The notes below the pieces were generated by a model. The model saw nothing but the letters and a program-made list of their open reading frames with translations. It was not told the origin of the DNA and did no database searches. From Methanoregula sp. UBA276 (lineage in GTDB: Archaea > Halobacteriota > Methanomicrobia > Methanomicrobiales > Methanospirillaceae): 7,301 nucleotides of DNA. Positions 1 to 5,346 of the stretch are shown in pieces. Every line of letters starts with the position of its first letter. The stretch's first letter is position 1. The position numbers and the translations under genes were made by a program. Location of the stretch: assembly GCA_002508495.1 (NCBI GenBank), contig DANA01000025.1:1-7301 (forward strand). The letters are read 5' to 3'.

Positions 1-261
1 GTTGAATTTGCCCTGCCGGACGTGGCGATGCGCAAGAAGATCTTAAAAACGGTCACTTCCACGCTCCGTTGCTCCATCGATTACGAGGCGCTGGCACAAC
101 AGACGGAAGGTTTCTCGGGTGCAGACCTCCGCATGATGATCAAGGAAGCAATCCTCTCCGCGCTTATGGATCAGCGGGAGGCAATTGAGCCCGCGGACAT
201 CAGCAAGGGCATCGCCATGGTAAAGAACCGGGAAGCCATCCGTCACCAGAACTGGATATAA
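1..261 (+). CDS. AAA+ ATPase, C-terminal fragment (5' end outside window)
   Basis: The reading frame is open from the first base and ends at TAA 259-261, giving the last 86 residues of a larger protein. The start VEFALPD and the spacing to a helical segment resemble the end of the AAA+ core and the alpha-helical lid domain of the FtsH/CDC48/proteasomal-ATPase branch. GFSGADLRMM (about residues 37-46 of the fragment) matches the sensor-2 region of that branch, usually GFSGADL followed by helices rich in Ala and Leu. The C-terminus ends in HQNWI and lacks the hydrophobic-Tyr-X motif that proteasome-activating nucleotidase (PAN) uses to dock on the 20S proteasome, so I do not call it PAN. Walker A and B motifs would lie upstream and cannot be seen. 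The next gene starts one base after the stop, so the two are probably co-transcribed. The substrate cannot be told from this fragment. Confidence 0.85.
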   Translation, partial: VEFALPDVAMRKKILKTVTSTLRCSIDYEALAQQTEGFSGADLRMMIKEAILSALMDQREAIEPADISKGIAMVKNREAIRHQNWI

Positions 262-262
262 C

Positions 263-985
263 ATGAGACTGACACTGCTGGGCACGGGTGACGCCGTCGG
301 GACACCCCTGGTTGGCTGTGACTGCCCACGGTGCAGCCATGCGAAAGAGACCGGGCTGTCCCGGCTCCGTACATCCCTCCTTATCGAAAACGGGGGAAAG
401 CATATCCTCATCGATTCTTCGCCGGACCTCCGGTCCCAGCTCCTCCGTTCGGGGTCCCCCCGCATCGATGCGGTTGTCTGGACGCACGGCCATTTCGATC
501 ATTTTATCGGGTTTGGCGAGTTCTACCGGGTCCAGAAGATCCCGCCGGTCTACGCTGCTCCGCAAGTCCTTGATTATTGCGCCGGGTACTTCCGGTTCCT
601 CTCCTTTGAGCGTAATACCATCGAACCGTACACGGCGTTTGAACTTTTCGGGGTCACGATCACGCCGTTCATCGTCACGCATCCCCCGGCATTCACCTGC
701 GGTATGCTCTTTGAGACCGGGAAGTCCCGCATCGGGTTCACGTCGGACACAAACCGCAATATCCCAAAAGAGAGCCTTGACCTCCTGCACGATCTCGACC
801 TTCTGCTGGTAGATGCGCTCGTGCCCGAGGGGTTCACCATCGAGAAACACATGAACTATGCCGATGCCTGCTCGCTTGCACAGCAGCTGGCGCCAAAAGA
901 GTTCCGCTGCGTCCATATCAGCCACTTCATGCCAGGGGACTTGCCGCACCTCGGGACTGATGGCGAAACATTCGAGTTCGCATAA
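263..985 (+). CDS. PhnP-like metallo-beta-lactamase-fold hydrolase
   Basis: This 240-residue protein has the layout of the PhnP group (cyclic phosphodiesterases of the metallo-beta-lactamase fold). It opens with MRLTLLGTGDAVGTP. A CxCxxC triad follows (Cys19, Cys21, Cys24), which in PhnP helps bind a structural zinc. The metal motif is HGHFDH (His75, His77, Asp79, His80). Further likely ligands are His140 in VTHPP, Asp162 in SDT, and His196 or His218/His221 in KHMNYADA and CVHISHF. All expected metal ligands appear present, so it should be active as a two-metal hydrolase in the cytoplasm; no signal peptide is seen. No phosphonate (phn) genes lie nearby, so a role in phosphonate breakdown is not supported, and the substrate may be another cyclic nucleotide or phosphodiester. 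ATG 263 lies one base after the preceding stop, without a strong ribosome binding site, which suggests translational coupling to the AAA+ gene. Confidence 0.88.
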   Translation: MRLTLLGTGDAVGTPLVGCDCPRCSHAKETGLSRLRTSLLIENGGKHILIDSSPDLRSQLLRSGSPRIDAVVWTHGHFDHFIGFGEFYRVQKIPPVYAAPQVLDYCAGYFRFLSFERNTIEPYTAFELFGVTITPFIVTHPPAFTCGMLFETGKSRIGFTSDTNRNIPKESLDLLHDLDLLLVDALVPEGFTIEKHMNYADACSLAQQLAPKEFRCVHISHFMPGDLPHLGTDGETFEFA

Positions 986-1044
986 AAAGGCCCGTCCCCG
1001 GGGAAAAATTCAGGCTTCCTTACCGGTATGCGCGTCCACCCATA

Positions 1045-1053
1045 CTTTAATAG
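1045..1053 (+). promoter_or_regulatory. TATA-like box for rpoL
   Basis: CTTTAATAG lies in the 93-base gap between the hydrolase and rpoL, ending 25 bases before ATG 1079. Archaeal transcription usually starts about 25 bases downstream of the box, so the mRNA would have almost no leader. A very similar TTTAATAG box precedes the flavodoxin gene in this window. Assigned by eye. Confidence 0.5.
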
Positions 1054-1078
1054 TTTTAAGACGCCCAGTCATAGGTGC

Positions 1079-1354
1079 ATGATTGTAAAAGTGCTTGAGC
1101 TTGAGAAGGACAAGGTGCGCCTGGTAATCCAGGGGGAGGGGCATACGTTCATGAACGCCCTTGTAGAGGAGATCCTCCAGGACCCCGATGTTGACGTTGC
1201 CCGTTATTTAATTGAATTCCAGTTCTCGGACCCCGAACTTTTAGTCACCACCAAGAGCAAGAAAAATCCCCTCCCGATCATCAAAAAGGCCTGCAAGCGC
1301 ATCACGGGCCACTGCGACGAGCTGCTCAAGGGCATCAAAAAAGTCAAAGCATAA
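1079..1354 (+). CDS. rpoL: DNA-directed RNA polymerase subunit L (Rpo11)
   Basis: This 91-residue protein is the archaeal counterpart of eukaryotic RPB11 and the bacterial alpha N-terminal domain. It pairs with Rpo3 (RpoD) to form the platform on which the archaeal RNA polymerase is assembled. Family signature: GEGHTFMNALVEEIL (residues 19-33), then DPDVDVARYLIEF (35-47), where most family members have an H-T-x-x-N-x-L helix followed by V-x-x-A-x-Y. The usual His-Pro after the tyrosine strand is replaced by FQFSDP. The frame stays open upstream to ATG 1028, but I chose ATG 1079: it matches the family N-terminus (MIVKVLELEKD), gives the normal length, and has AGGTG (1073-1077) just before it. 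The upstream codons also overlap the TATA-like box at 1045-1053. It appears to be a single-gene unit with its own terminator. Confidence 0.95.
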   Translation: MIVKVLELEKDKVRLVIQGEGHTFMNALVEEILQDPDVDVARYLIEFQFSDPELLVTTKSKKNPLPIIKKACKRITGHCDELLKGIKKVKA

Positions 1355-1364
1355 AAATTAGCAA

Positions 1365-1385
1365 TTTTTTTTCTGATTCTTTTTT
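1365..1385 (+). terminator. Oligo-T terminator of rpoL
   Basis: Ten bases after the rpoL stop there is a run of eight T (1365-1372), then a second run of six T (1380-1385). Archaeal RNA polymerase can terminate on such U-tracts without a strong hairpin, and none is seen here. Confidence 0.65.
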
Positions 1386-1416
1386 CGCGTATGGCGATAT
1401 CCCAAAAGAGGGGGAT

Positions 1417-1423
1417 AAAAAAA
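1417..1423 (-). terminator. Oligo-T terminator of the aIF2-beta gene
   Basis: Read on the minus strand, seven T follow the TAA stop codon (complement of 1424-1426) directly. This is the mirror arrangement to the rpoL T-tracts and prevents read-through between the two convergent genes. Confidence 0.55.
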
Positions 1424-2038
1424 TTATTCGGCCCGCTCGGTAAAGGCGATAGAGCCGGATATCCGGGAGATCCTGACCTTGACCTTCTGCCCGGGTTTGG
1501 CATTTGCCACGTACATGATGTACCTGCCTATCTTCACGACCCCGTCTCCCCGCCGCGAAAGCGACTGGATCTCGACGTCCATGACGGTGCCCTCCTCAAG
1601 GCTCTCCGACACCGGTTCGGTCCGTGCCTTACGCTTCCGCACCGGGCGGTGGCTCCCGCAGGCGTCGCAGCGGAGGATCATGACCCGGTCATCCTTGACC
1701 AGCCGGGTATCGGGTTTGCCACATTCCGAGCAGATGACATAATCATCAACATAGCTCTTGATGATTGCCTTGATGAGCGCAATTTCAAACTTCCCGTTGA
1801 AGATTGCCCGGTTGCCGTCCAACTTCCCGCTTGTTCCCAGTTCCCCGAGCAAAAATTTCATCATGTGATCGGGGTCCCGGCGGACTTTTCCCGTTATTTC
1901 GATGAAATTTTCCAGGATCGTGGTCTTGCCTTCAACATAGGCTTTGACCTCGGGAACTACAAAGCGTTCCGAGGACTCGGTCCTTTCCGTGATATTGGAA
2001 TAGGCCTGTTTGAGGAGTTGTTCGTAAGGGTCGGTCAT
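1424..2038 (-). CDS. eif2b: Translation initiation factor aIF2 subunit beta with C-terminal TRAM domain
   Basis: This 204-residue protein is the beta subunit of the archaeal heterotrimeric factor aIF2, which brings initiator Met-tRNA to the small ribosomal subunit. The N-terminal helix MTDPYEQLLKQAYSNI is typical. The central alpha/beta domain includes KTTILENFIEI and KFLLGELGTSGKLDGNRAIFNGKF (about 38-84). A C2-C2 zinc ribbon follows (Cys103, Cys106, Cys124, Cys127). After a basic linker (RPVRKRKART) comes about 55 residues of TRAM type (EEGTVMDVEIQSLSRRGDGV to IAFTE, about 148-201), a small RNA-binding beta-barrel. Plain aIF2-beta proteins are about 135-140 residues; the longer TRAM form is known from some methanogens. 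The start at 2038 fits the family N-terminus. No clear Shine-Dalgarno sequence precedes it, and the TATA-like GTATAC region lies too close (2043-2053) to act as a standard box for this start. Confidence 0.93.
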   Translation of the reverse strand: MTDPYEQLLKQAYSNITERTESSERFVVPEVKAYVEGKTTILENFIEITGKVRRDPDHMMKFLLGELGTSGKLDGNRAIFNGKFEIALIKAIIKSYVDDYVICSECGKPDTRLVKDDRVMILRCDACGSHRPVRKRKARTEPVSESLEEGTVMDVEIQSLSRRGDGVVKIGRYIMYVANAKPGQKVKVRISRISGSIAFTERAE

Positions 2039-2133
2039 AGTTGTATACTATAACGGTGCCGGCCGTCAAAAAGGCTTTCCCCGGCCAAAAAACCGCCGTC
2101 GCAGTTCAAAAGTGCGGGGGCTGCTGCAGGCAT

Positions 2134-2148
2134 GCCCGGCGCCCGGGC
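2134..2148. other. GC-rich hairpin between aIF2-beta and flavodoxin genes
   Basis: GCCCGG (2134-2139) and CCGGGC (2143-2148) form a perfect six-base-pair stem with a three-base loop. It sits in the 180-base gap on the upstream side of the aIF2-beta gene and the downstream side of the flavodoxin gene (both minus). No T-tract follows directly, so it is not a classical terminator; a five-T tract on the minus strand (complement of 2170-2174) is closer to the flavodoxin stop. Function unknown. Confidence 0.3.
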
Positions 2149-2218
2149 GCAACTGCCCGCTGACCGGCGAAAAAGTGCCGTGATACGTGCAGGGGAATTG
2201 GATGCTGCCGCCGGTCCA

Positions 2219-2707
2219 TCATTCGACAGGGCTGCTGTCTTTGATAAGGATGGATATCAGTTCCTTTGTCCGCTTTTCGCTTTCAATTTCGCTCTGGTGA
2301 ATGCCGGCATTTCCCACGCATTTCATCCCCCGTTCCCCGATCCACCGCTGCAGGACTTCCGGCGTCTGCCCCGGCTGGCCTCCATGCGTATAGAAGGCCG
2401 TCGCCCGCATCCCCTCGCATCCCTTCACGGCCTGGATCGCTGCATGGATGGCCGGCGTTGGTTTGAACGCCCAGACCGGGGACCCGAATAGGAGCTGATC
2501 ATACCCGGATACATCGATGGATGCCGGTTCAATCGTTGTCAGCTCTTCCCCGCGTGCCATCTTGCACCGGGTGACAAAGCGGGTGAGGCGGTTGTATCCG
2601 GCGGTATCCGTGACTTCGACCAGCCGGGCATCACAGGCTGCTGCAAGGTGCTGGGCAACATGGCGGGTATTGCCGGACTCGCTGTGATAGATGATACAGA
2701 CCTTCAT
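2219..2707 (-). CDS. Flavodoxin-like FMN protein
   Basis: This 162-residue protein has the flavodoxin fold and should carry FMN for one- or two-electron transfer in the cytoplasm. The first strand and phosphate-binding loop read MKVCIIYHSESGNTRHVA (residues 1-18), the classic S/T-x-S/T-G-N-T pattern. The second FMN loop is FGSPVWAFKPTPAI (74-87), with Trp79 placed to stack on the isoalloxazine ring. The third is FYTHGGQPGQT (105-115). The pattern is close to short flavodoxins/NAD(P)H-dehydrogenase-like proteins common in methanogens; the electron partner is unknown. The frame is open further upstream to 2791, but ATG 2707 is preferred because it starts the fold directly and has a TATA-like box at the right distance. 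No partner gene is adjacent on the same transcript. Confidence 0.85.
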   Translation of the reverse strand: MKVCIIYHSESGNTRHVAQHLAAACDARLVEVTDTAGYNRLTRFVTRCKMARGEELTTIEPASIDVSGYDQLLFGSPVWAFKPTPAIHAAIQAVKGCEGMRATAFYTHGGQPGQTPEVLQRWIGERGMKCVGNAGIHQSEIESEKRTKELISILIKDSSPVE

Positions 2708-2727
2708 TTTGGTAGTATTAGGTCCGG

Positions 2728-2738
2728 CTATTAAAAAA
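2728..2738 (-). promoter_or_regulatory. TATA-like box of the flavodoxin gene
   Basis: On the minus strand the sequence TTTTTTAATAG ends 20 bases before ATG 2707. Its core is the same as the rpoL box. Start of transcription would be expected at or very near the ATG, giving a very short or absent leader. Confidence 0.5.
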
Positions 2739-2741
2739 GAT

Positions 2742-2760
2742 GATTCTCTGGTGCAGAATC
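2742..2760. promoter_or_regulatory. Inverted repeat upstream of the flavodoxin TATA-like box
   Basis: GATTCT (2742-2747) and AGAATC (2755-2760) are perfect inverted arms separated by seven bases. They sit immediately upstream of the T-rich box at 2728-2738, where an archaeal activator or repressor could bind next to TBP/TFB. Six-base arms can occur by chance, so this is only a candidate operator. Confidence 0.25.
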
Positions 2761-2911
2761 GTGGAGGACATTTTGCCAAAAATCCGCTCATCGATTTAGG
2801 TTCAAAAATCGCTGATGGATTTCAAAAACAAAACCCAGAGCAAATTTTTTGTGGAGATCGATAGGGATCTGGATAAGGAATAATTTTCAACCGTGATCCG
2901 AGCCTGAAAGG

Positions 2912-2917
2912 AAAAAA
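2912..2917 (-). terminator. Oligo-T terminator of ilvC
   Basis: On the minus strand a run of six T lies about 15 bases after the ilvC stop (complement of 2933-2935), preceded by C-rich sequence. It fits a U-tract archaeal terminator. The rest of 2708-2932 holds the flavodoxin promoter, short inverted repeats and no convincing gene. Confidence 0.5.
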
Positions 2918-2932
2918 GTGGGGACTGGGGAA

Positions 2933-3988
2933 TTATTTCTTCCGGGCTTTTGCCTTTGCGGGTTTCTTTGCAGCTGGTTTCGCCGCTGCCTTCCCGGCAT
3001 TTTTGTTGAACTGGGGCATCATGGCCCGGACTTCCTTTCCAACCTCTTCGATGAGATGTTCTTCATCGTCCCTGGTCAGGGCATTGAAGACCGGACGGTT
3101 CACCATATTCTCCAGCATCCATTCTCGGGCGAATTTGCCGCTCTGGATCTCGGCAAGGATCTCGTCCATGGCAACATAACTCTCCTCGCCAATGACCCGA
3201 GGCCCCCTTGTGAGATCGCCATACTGGGCAGTGTTGCTGATATACTTGCGCATGTTCGTGAGCCCGCCCTCGTAGATGAGGTCAACGATGAGCTTGGTCT
3301 CGTGGAGGACTTCTAAGTATGCCATCTCGGGCGAGTAGCCGGCATCAACGAGCGTCTCGAACCCGGCCTTGATGAGCGAGGTCATGCCCCCGCAGAGGAC
3401 TGCCTGCTCACCGAAAAGATCCGTCTCGGTCTCTTCGCGGAAGCTGGTCTCGAGAACGACAGCCCTTGTGGCGCCGATACCTTTGGCATAAGCAAGGGCA
3501 ATCTTGTGCGCCCTACTGGAGGGGTCCTGGTGCACGGCAATGAGGGCAGGGACACCTTTTCCTTCCTCGTACTGGCGGCGGACCATGAAGCCGGGGCCCT
3601 TGGGGGCCACCATGACCACGTCAACATTTTCCGGCGGCACGATCTGGCCGAAATGGATGTTGAAGCCGTGCGAGAACATGAGGCACTTGCCGGCTTTGAG
3701 ATTCGGGAGAATCTCGTTTTTAAAGACTGCTCCCTGGTGCTCGTCCGGGAGGAGGATCTGCACGATATCGGCACTCTTCACCGCATCGGCAACCTTCATG
3801 ACCTTCATGCCATCCTTTACTGCAGCATCCCAGCTCTTGCCCGGCCGCAGGCCGATAACAACATCGAGCCCGGAATCCCGCAGGTTAAGGGACTGCCCCC
3901 GGCCCTGCGACCCGTACCCGATGACAGCGATGCGTTTTCCCTTCAGCACGCCGATATCGGCATCTGCCTCATAATATTTTTTCATCAT
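2933..3988 (-). CDS. ilvC: Ketol-acid reductoisomerase (class I) with basic C-terminal tail
   Basis: IlvC converts acetolactate and acetohydroxybutyrate to dihydroxy acids in valine, leucine and isoleucine synthesis, using Mg2+ and NAD(P)H. Numbering from ATG 3988: Rossmann loop GYGSQG (24-29); cofactor loop LRPGKSWD (47-54); His107 in SHGFNIHFGQI; KGPG (130-133); the metal ligands Asp190 and Glu194 (TDLFGEQ), Glu226 and Glu230 (LEVLHE); and Ser251. All expected catalytic residues are present. The protein has 351 residues against about 330 for class I enzymes; the extra part is a Lys/Ala/Pro-rich tail (about 328-351, ending KAKARKK). The frame extends to 4015, but the tandem ATGs at 3988 and 3985 follow a good Shine-Dalgarno and suit the family start (MKKYYEADADIG); 3985 is equally possible. 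No ilvB/ilvN genes are adjacent, so it seems to be transcribed alone. Confidence 0.96.
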   Translation of the reverse strand: MMKKYYEADADIGVLKGKRIAVIGYGSQGRGQSLNLRDSGLDVVIGLRPGKSWDAAVKDGMKVMKVADAVKSADIVQILLPDEHQGAVFKNEILPNLKAGKCLMFSHGFNIHFGQIVPPENVDVVMVAPKGPGFMVRRQYEEGKGVPALIAVHQDPSSRAHKIALAYAKGIGATRAVVLETSFREETETDLFGEQAVLCGGMTSLIKAGFETLVDAGYSPEMAYLEVLHETKLIVDLIYEGGLTNMRKYISNTAQYGDLTRGPRVIGEESYVAMDEILAEIQSGKFAREWMLENMVNRPVFNALTRDDEEHLIEEVGKEVRAMMPQFNKNAGKAAAKPAAKKPAKAKARKK

Positions 3989-3994
3989 GGTTGA

Positions 3995-4001
3995 TCCCTT
4001 T
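3995..4001 (-). promoter_or_regulatory. Ribosome binding site deciding the ilvC start
   Basis: AAAGGGA on the minus strand lies six bases before ATG 3988 and nine before ATG 3985. It supports either of these starts and excludes the longer frame from 4015, which begins upstream of it. Confidence 0.6.
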
Positions 4002-4020
4002 GATATCTGCAACAAAGCAC

Positions 4021-4033
4021 ATAAATATTATAT
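4021..4033 (-). promoter_or_regulatory. TATA box of ilvC
   Basis: ATATAATATTTAT on the minus strand is the most A/T-pure box in the window. Transcription should start about 25 bases downstream, near 4000-4005, just before the Shine-Dalgarno sequence, giving a leader of roughly 12-17 bases. Confidence 0.6.
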
Positions 4034-4079
4034 GAAAAAACTAAAGAAGAACATTTGATTCACCATTTGGATGCGATGA

Positions 4080-4087
4080 CTTATTAG
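4080..4087 (+). promoter_or_regulatory. Candidate TATA-like box of mptA
   Basis: CTTATTAG resembles the TTTAATAG boxes of rpoL and flavodoxin. If used, transcription would start about 4108-4113, just ahead of the AAAGGGA ribosome-binding-like sequence at 4115-4121. This makes translation starts upstream of about 4110 unlikely. Confidence 0.35.
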
Positions 4088-4114
4088 TCCAAAAACCAGT
4101 GATACCGTCCCTGA

Positions 4115-4154
4115 AAAGGGATTTAGTAAAGAACTCCCCGATATTCAGGCATCG
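4115..4154 (+). other. Shine-Dalgarno-like site and start-less conserved N-terminal codons of mptA
   Basis: AAAGGGA (4115-4121) is identical to the ilvC ribosome binding site. In frame with mptA, codons 4131-4154 read ELPDIQAS, which matches the LPDVQ motif at the N-terminus of MptA and FolE2 proteins. The codon in the expected start position, 4128-4130, is AAA. No ATG, GTG or TTG occurs in this frame between the stop at 4077-4079 and TTG 4155. Either an unusual codon starts translation (for example ATT 4143), or one base is missing or changed here; a GTG in place of GT at 4126-4127 would restore a start at the right spacing. Confidence 0.55.
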
Positions 4155-5075
4155 TTGCCGGACATCCGCATCAACCTGACCCGTGTCGGCGTCAAAAATG
4201 TGAAAAAACTGGTGGAGGTACACCGGACCGGCAAGCGCCCGGTGATCTTCATCTCGAACTTCGATGTCTTCGTTGACCTGCCCGGCAGTCTCAAGGGTGC
4301 CAACCTCTCGCGAAATTTTGAGGTCATCGATGAGGTGCTCCAGCAGGCGATTGACGGGGAAGTCAACGAGATCGAGAACCTCTGCAGCGTTGTTGCCCGC
4401 AAGCTCCTCGACCGTCACGAGTACGCGGACAGGACCGAGGTCTTCATGCGGAGCGAGTTCATGGTGAAGCGGGAGACCCCGGTCAGCAAAACTGCCTGCC
4501 ATGAAGTGGTCAAGGTCCATGCCAAGGCGGTTGCCCGCCGTACGTTCAAGGCACCGATTGTCCGGAAAAGCATTGGTGCAGAAGTGACCGGCATGACGGC
4601 CTGCCCCTGTGCCCAGAACATCATGAAGGAACGGGCCATGCGGGTTCTTGAAGGGCTTGATGTCAGCAGGGACAAGATCGATGAGTTCTTCGCCGCAGTG
4701 CCGATGGCAACCCACAACCAGCGGGGCAAAGGCTTCCTCTGCATTGAGACCGATGACGACCAGCACGTAGACCTCTCGAAGATCATCGCGATTCTCAAAG
4801 TATCGATGAGCAGCGGCATCTACGAACTCCTGAAACGGGGCGACGAGGGGCACGTGGTTCTTGCCGCGCATAAAAATCCGCGGTTCGTGGAAGACTGCGT
4901 ACGGGAGATGGCAAAGAAAGTCCTGGCTGAGTTTGAGTACCTGAGCGGGGATTCCGTGGTCATGATCAAGCAGACCAACGAGGAGAGCATTCACCAGCAC
5001 GATGCATATGCGGAGCGCAAGGCCACTATTGCCGAATTGGTCAATGAATTGAACGGGGATTCCCAAAAAGACTGA
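4155..5075 (+). CDS. mptA: GTP cyclohydrolase MptA (GTP cyclohydrolase IV, FolE2 family)
   Basis: MptA is the Fe(II)-dependent archaeal enzyme that converts GTP to 7,8-dihydroneopterin 2',3'-cyclic phosphate, the first step of tetrahydromethanopterin synthesis. Coordinates begin at TTG 4155, the only ordinary start codon in frame (306 residues), but the conserved N-terminal motif lies just upstream, so the true protein is probably about 9 residues longer. Family features, numbered from TTG: LTRVGVKNVKKLV (8-20), FVDLPGSLKGANLSRN (39-54), the metal-site region TACPCAQNIM (148-157, with Cys150 and Cys152), ATHNQRG (185-191, with His187), CIETDDD (196-202), and ESIHQHDAYAE (277-287, with His280 and His282). 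All motifs are intact and the body of the frame is unbroken, so it is not a pseudogene. It is transcribed divergently from ilvC and seems monocistronic. Confidence 0.93.
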   Translation: MPDIRINLTRVGVKNVKKLVEVHRTGKRPVIFISNFDVFVDLPGSLKGANLSRNFEVIDEVLQQAIDGEVNEIENLCSVVARKLLDRHEYADRTEVFMRSEFMVKRETPVSKTACHEVVKVHAKAVARRTFKAPIVRKSIGAEVTGMTACPCAQNIMKERAMRVLEGLDVSRDKIDEFFAAVPMATHNQRGKGFLCIETDDDQHVDLSKIIAILKVSMSSGIYELLKRGDEGHVVLAAHKNPRFVEDCVREMAKKVLAEFEYLSGDSVVMIKQTNEESIHQHDAYAERKATIAELVNELNGDSQKD

Positions 5076-5100
5076 AAATCTCCATGATAAGCCCATTTAA

Positions 5101-5134
5101 TATTTTTAAAAATAATGCGTAGCCAATATTTTTT
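5101..5134 (+). terminator. AT-rich terminator region of mptA
   Basis: A perfect 14-base palindrome, TATTTTT/AAAAATA (5101-5114), lies 25 bases after the mptA stop, and a six-T run follows at 5129-5134. The T-tracts fit archaeal termination; the palindrome is pure A/T and would make only a weak hairpin. Confidence 0.5.
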
Positions 5135-5287
5135 CCGGCTTCACATTTTATCTGCGCTGTTTTGAAAAACCATTTTTCCTTCGAAAAATCGAAAAATTCA
5201 CGCCAATCCACTTTTATTCCCACACAGGATTAAGTCATAAAGGTTATAACGGGCTTCGTGTAACATAGAGTTGAACGTACTTTGTGC

Positions 5288-5346
5288 GCTCAAATTATCT
5301 CTAGAGATGAGAGATGTATAGAGTAATTTTGTACCGTAATTTGAAC
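5288..5346 (+). promoter_or_regulatory. Inverted repeats in the frhA leader
   Basis: TCAAATTA (5290-5297) is complementary to TAATTTGA (5337-5344), making an eight-base stem that can extend past one mismatch to 5288/5346. The enclosed part begins next to a perfect 12-base palindrome, ATCTCTAGAGAT (5297-5308). GAGTTG (5268-5273) and CAACTC (5346-5351) form an outer inverted pair, and TTGAAC occurs twice, exactly 70 bases apart (5271 and 5341). These could be an operator or a folded RNA leader controlling the hydrogenase operon; neither is proven. Confidence 0.35.

Noticed and set aside
1..261. Calling the first gene proteasome-activating nucleotidase
   Set aside because: The C-terminus lacks the hydrophobic-Tyr-X docking motif, so only a general AAA+ call is supported.
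995..1004. TCCCCGGGGA palindrome after the PhnP-like gene as a terminator
   Set aside because: It has no loop and is followed by A's rather than T's on the coding strand.
2815..2883. 22-codon ORF as a gene
   Set aside because: It has no clear ribosome binding site or family match and is short enough to arise by chance; mentioned only as part of the gap.
3504..3994. Plus-strand open frames inside ilvC
   Set aside because: They lie opposite the conserved IlvC reading frame and show no family features of their own.
4071..4082. mptA starting at ATG 4071 with read-through of TGA 4077
   Set aside because: It would need recoding of TGA two codons after the start, and the candidate TATA box overlaps this place. 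No selenocysteine element is seen.
4041..5096. Long minus-strand open frame opposite mptA
   Set aside because: It covers mptA almost completely, and the plus-strand frame has clear MptA motifs. The opposite frame shows no recognisable domain and is a by-product of GC-rich codon use.
5041..5223. 60-codon minus-strand frame spanning the mptA end and the AT-rich gap
   Set aside because: It overlaps the mptA 3' end and its Phe/Lys-rich composition follows from the AT-rich gap. No domain or ribosome binding site is visible.
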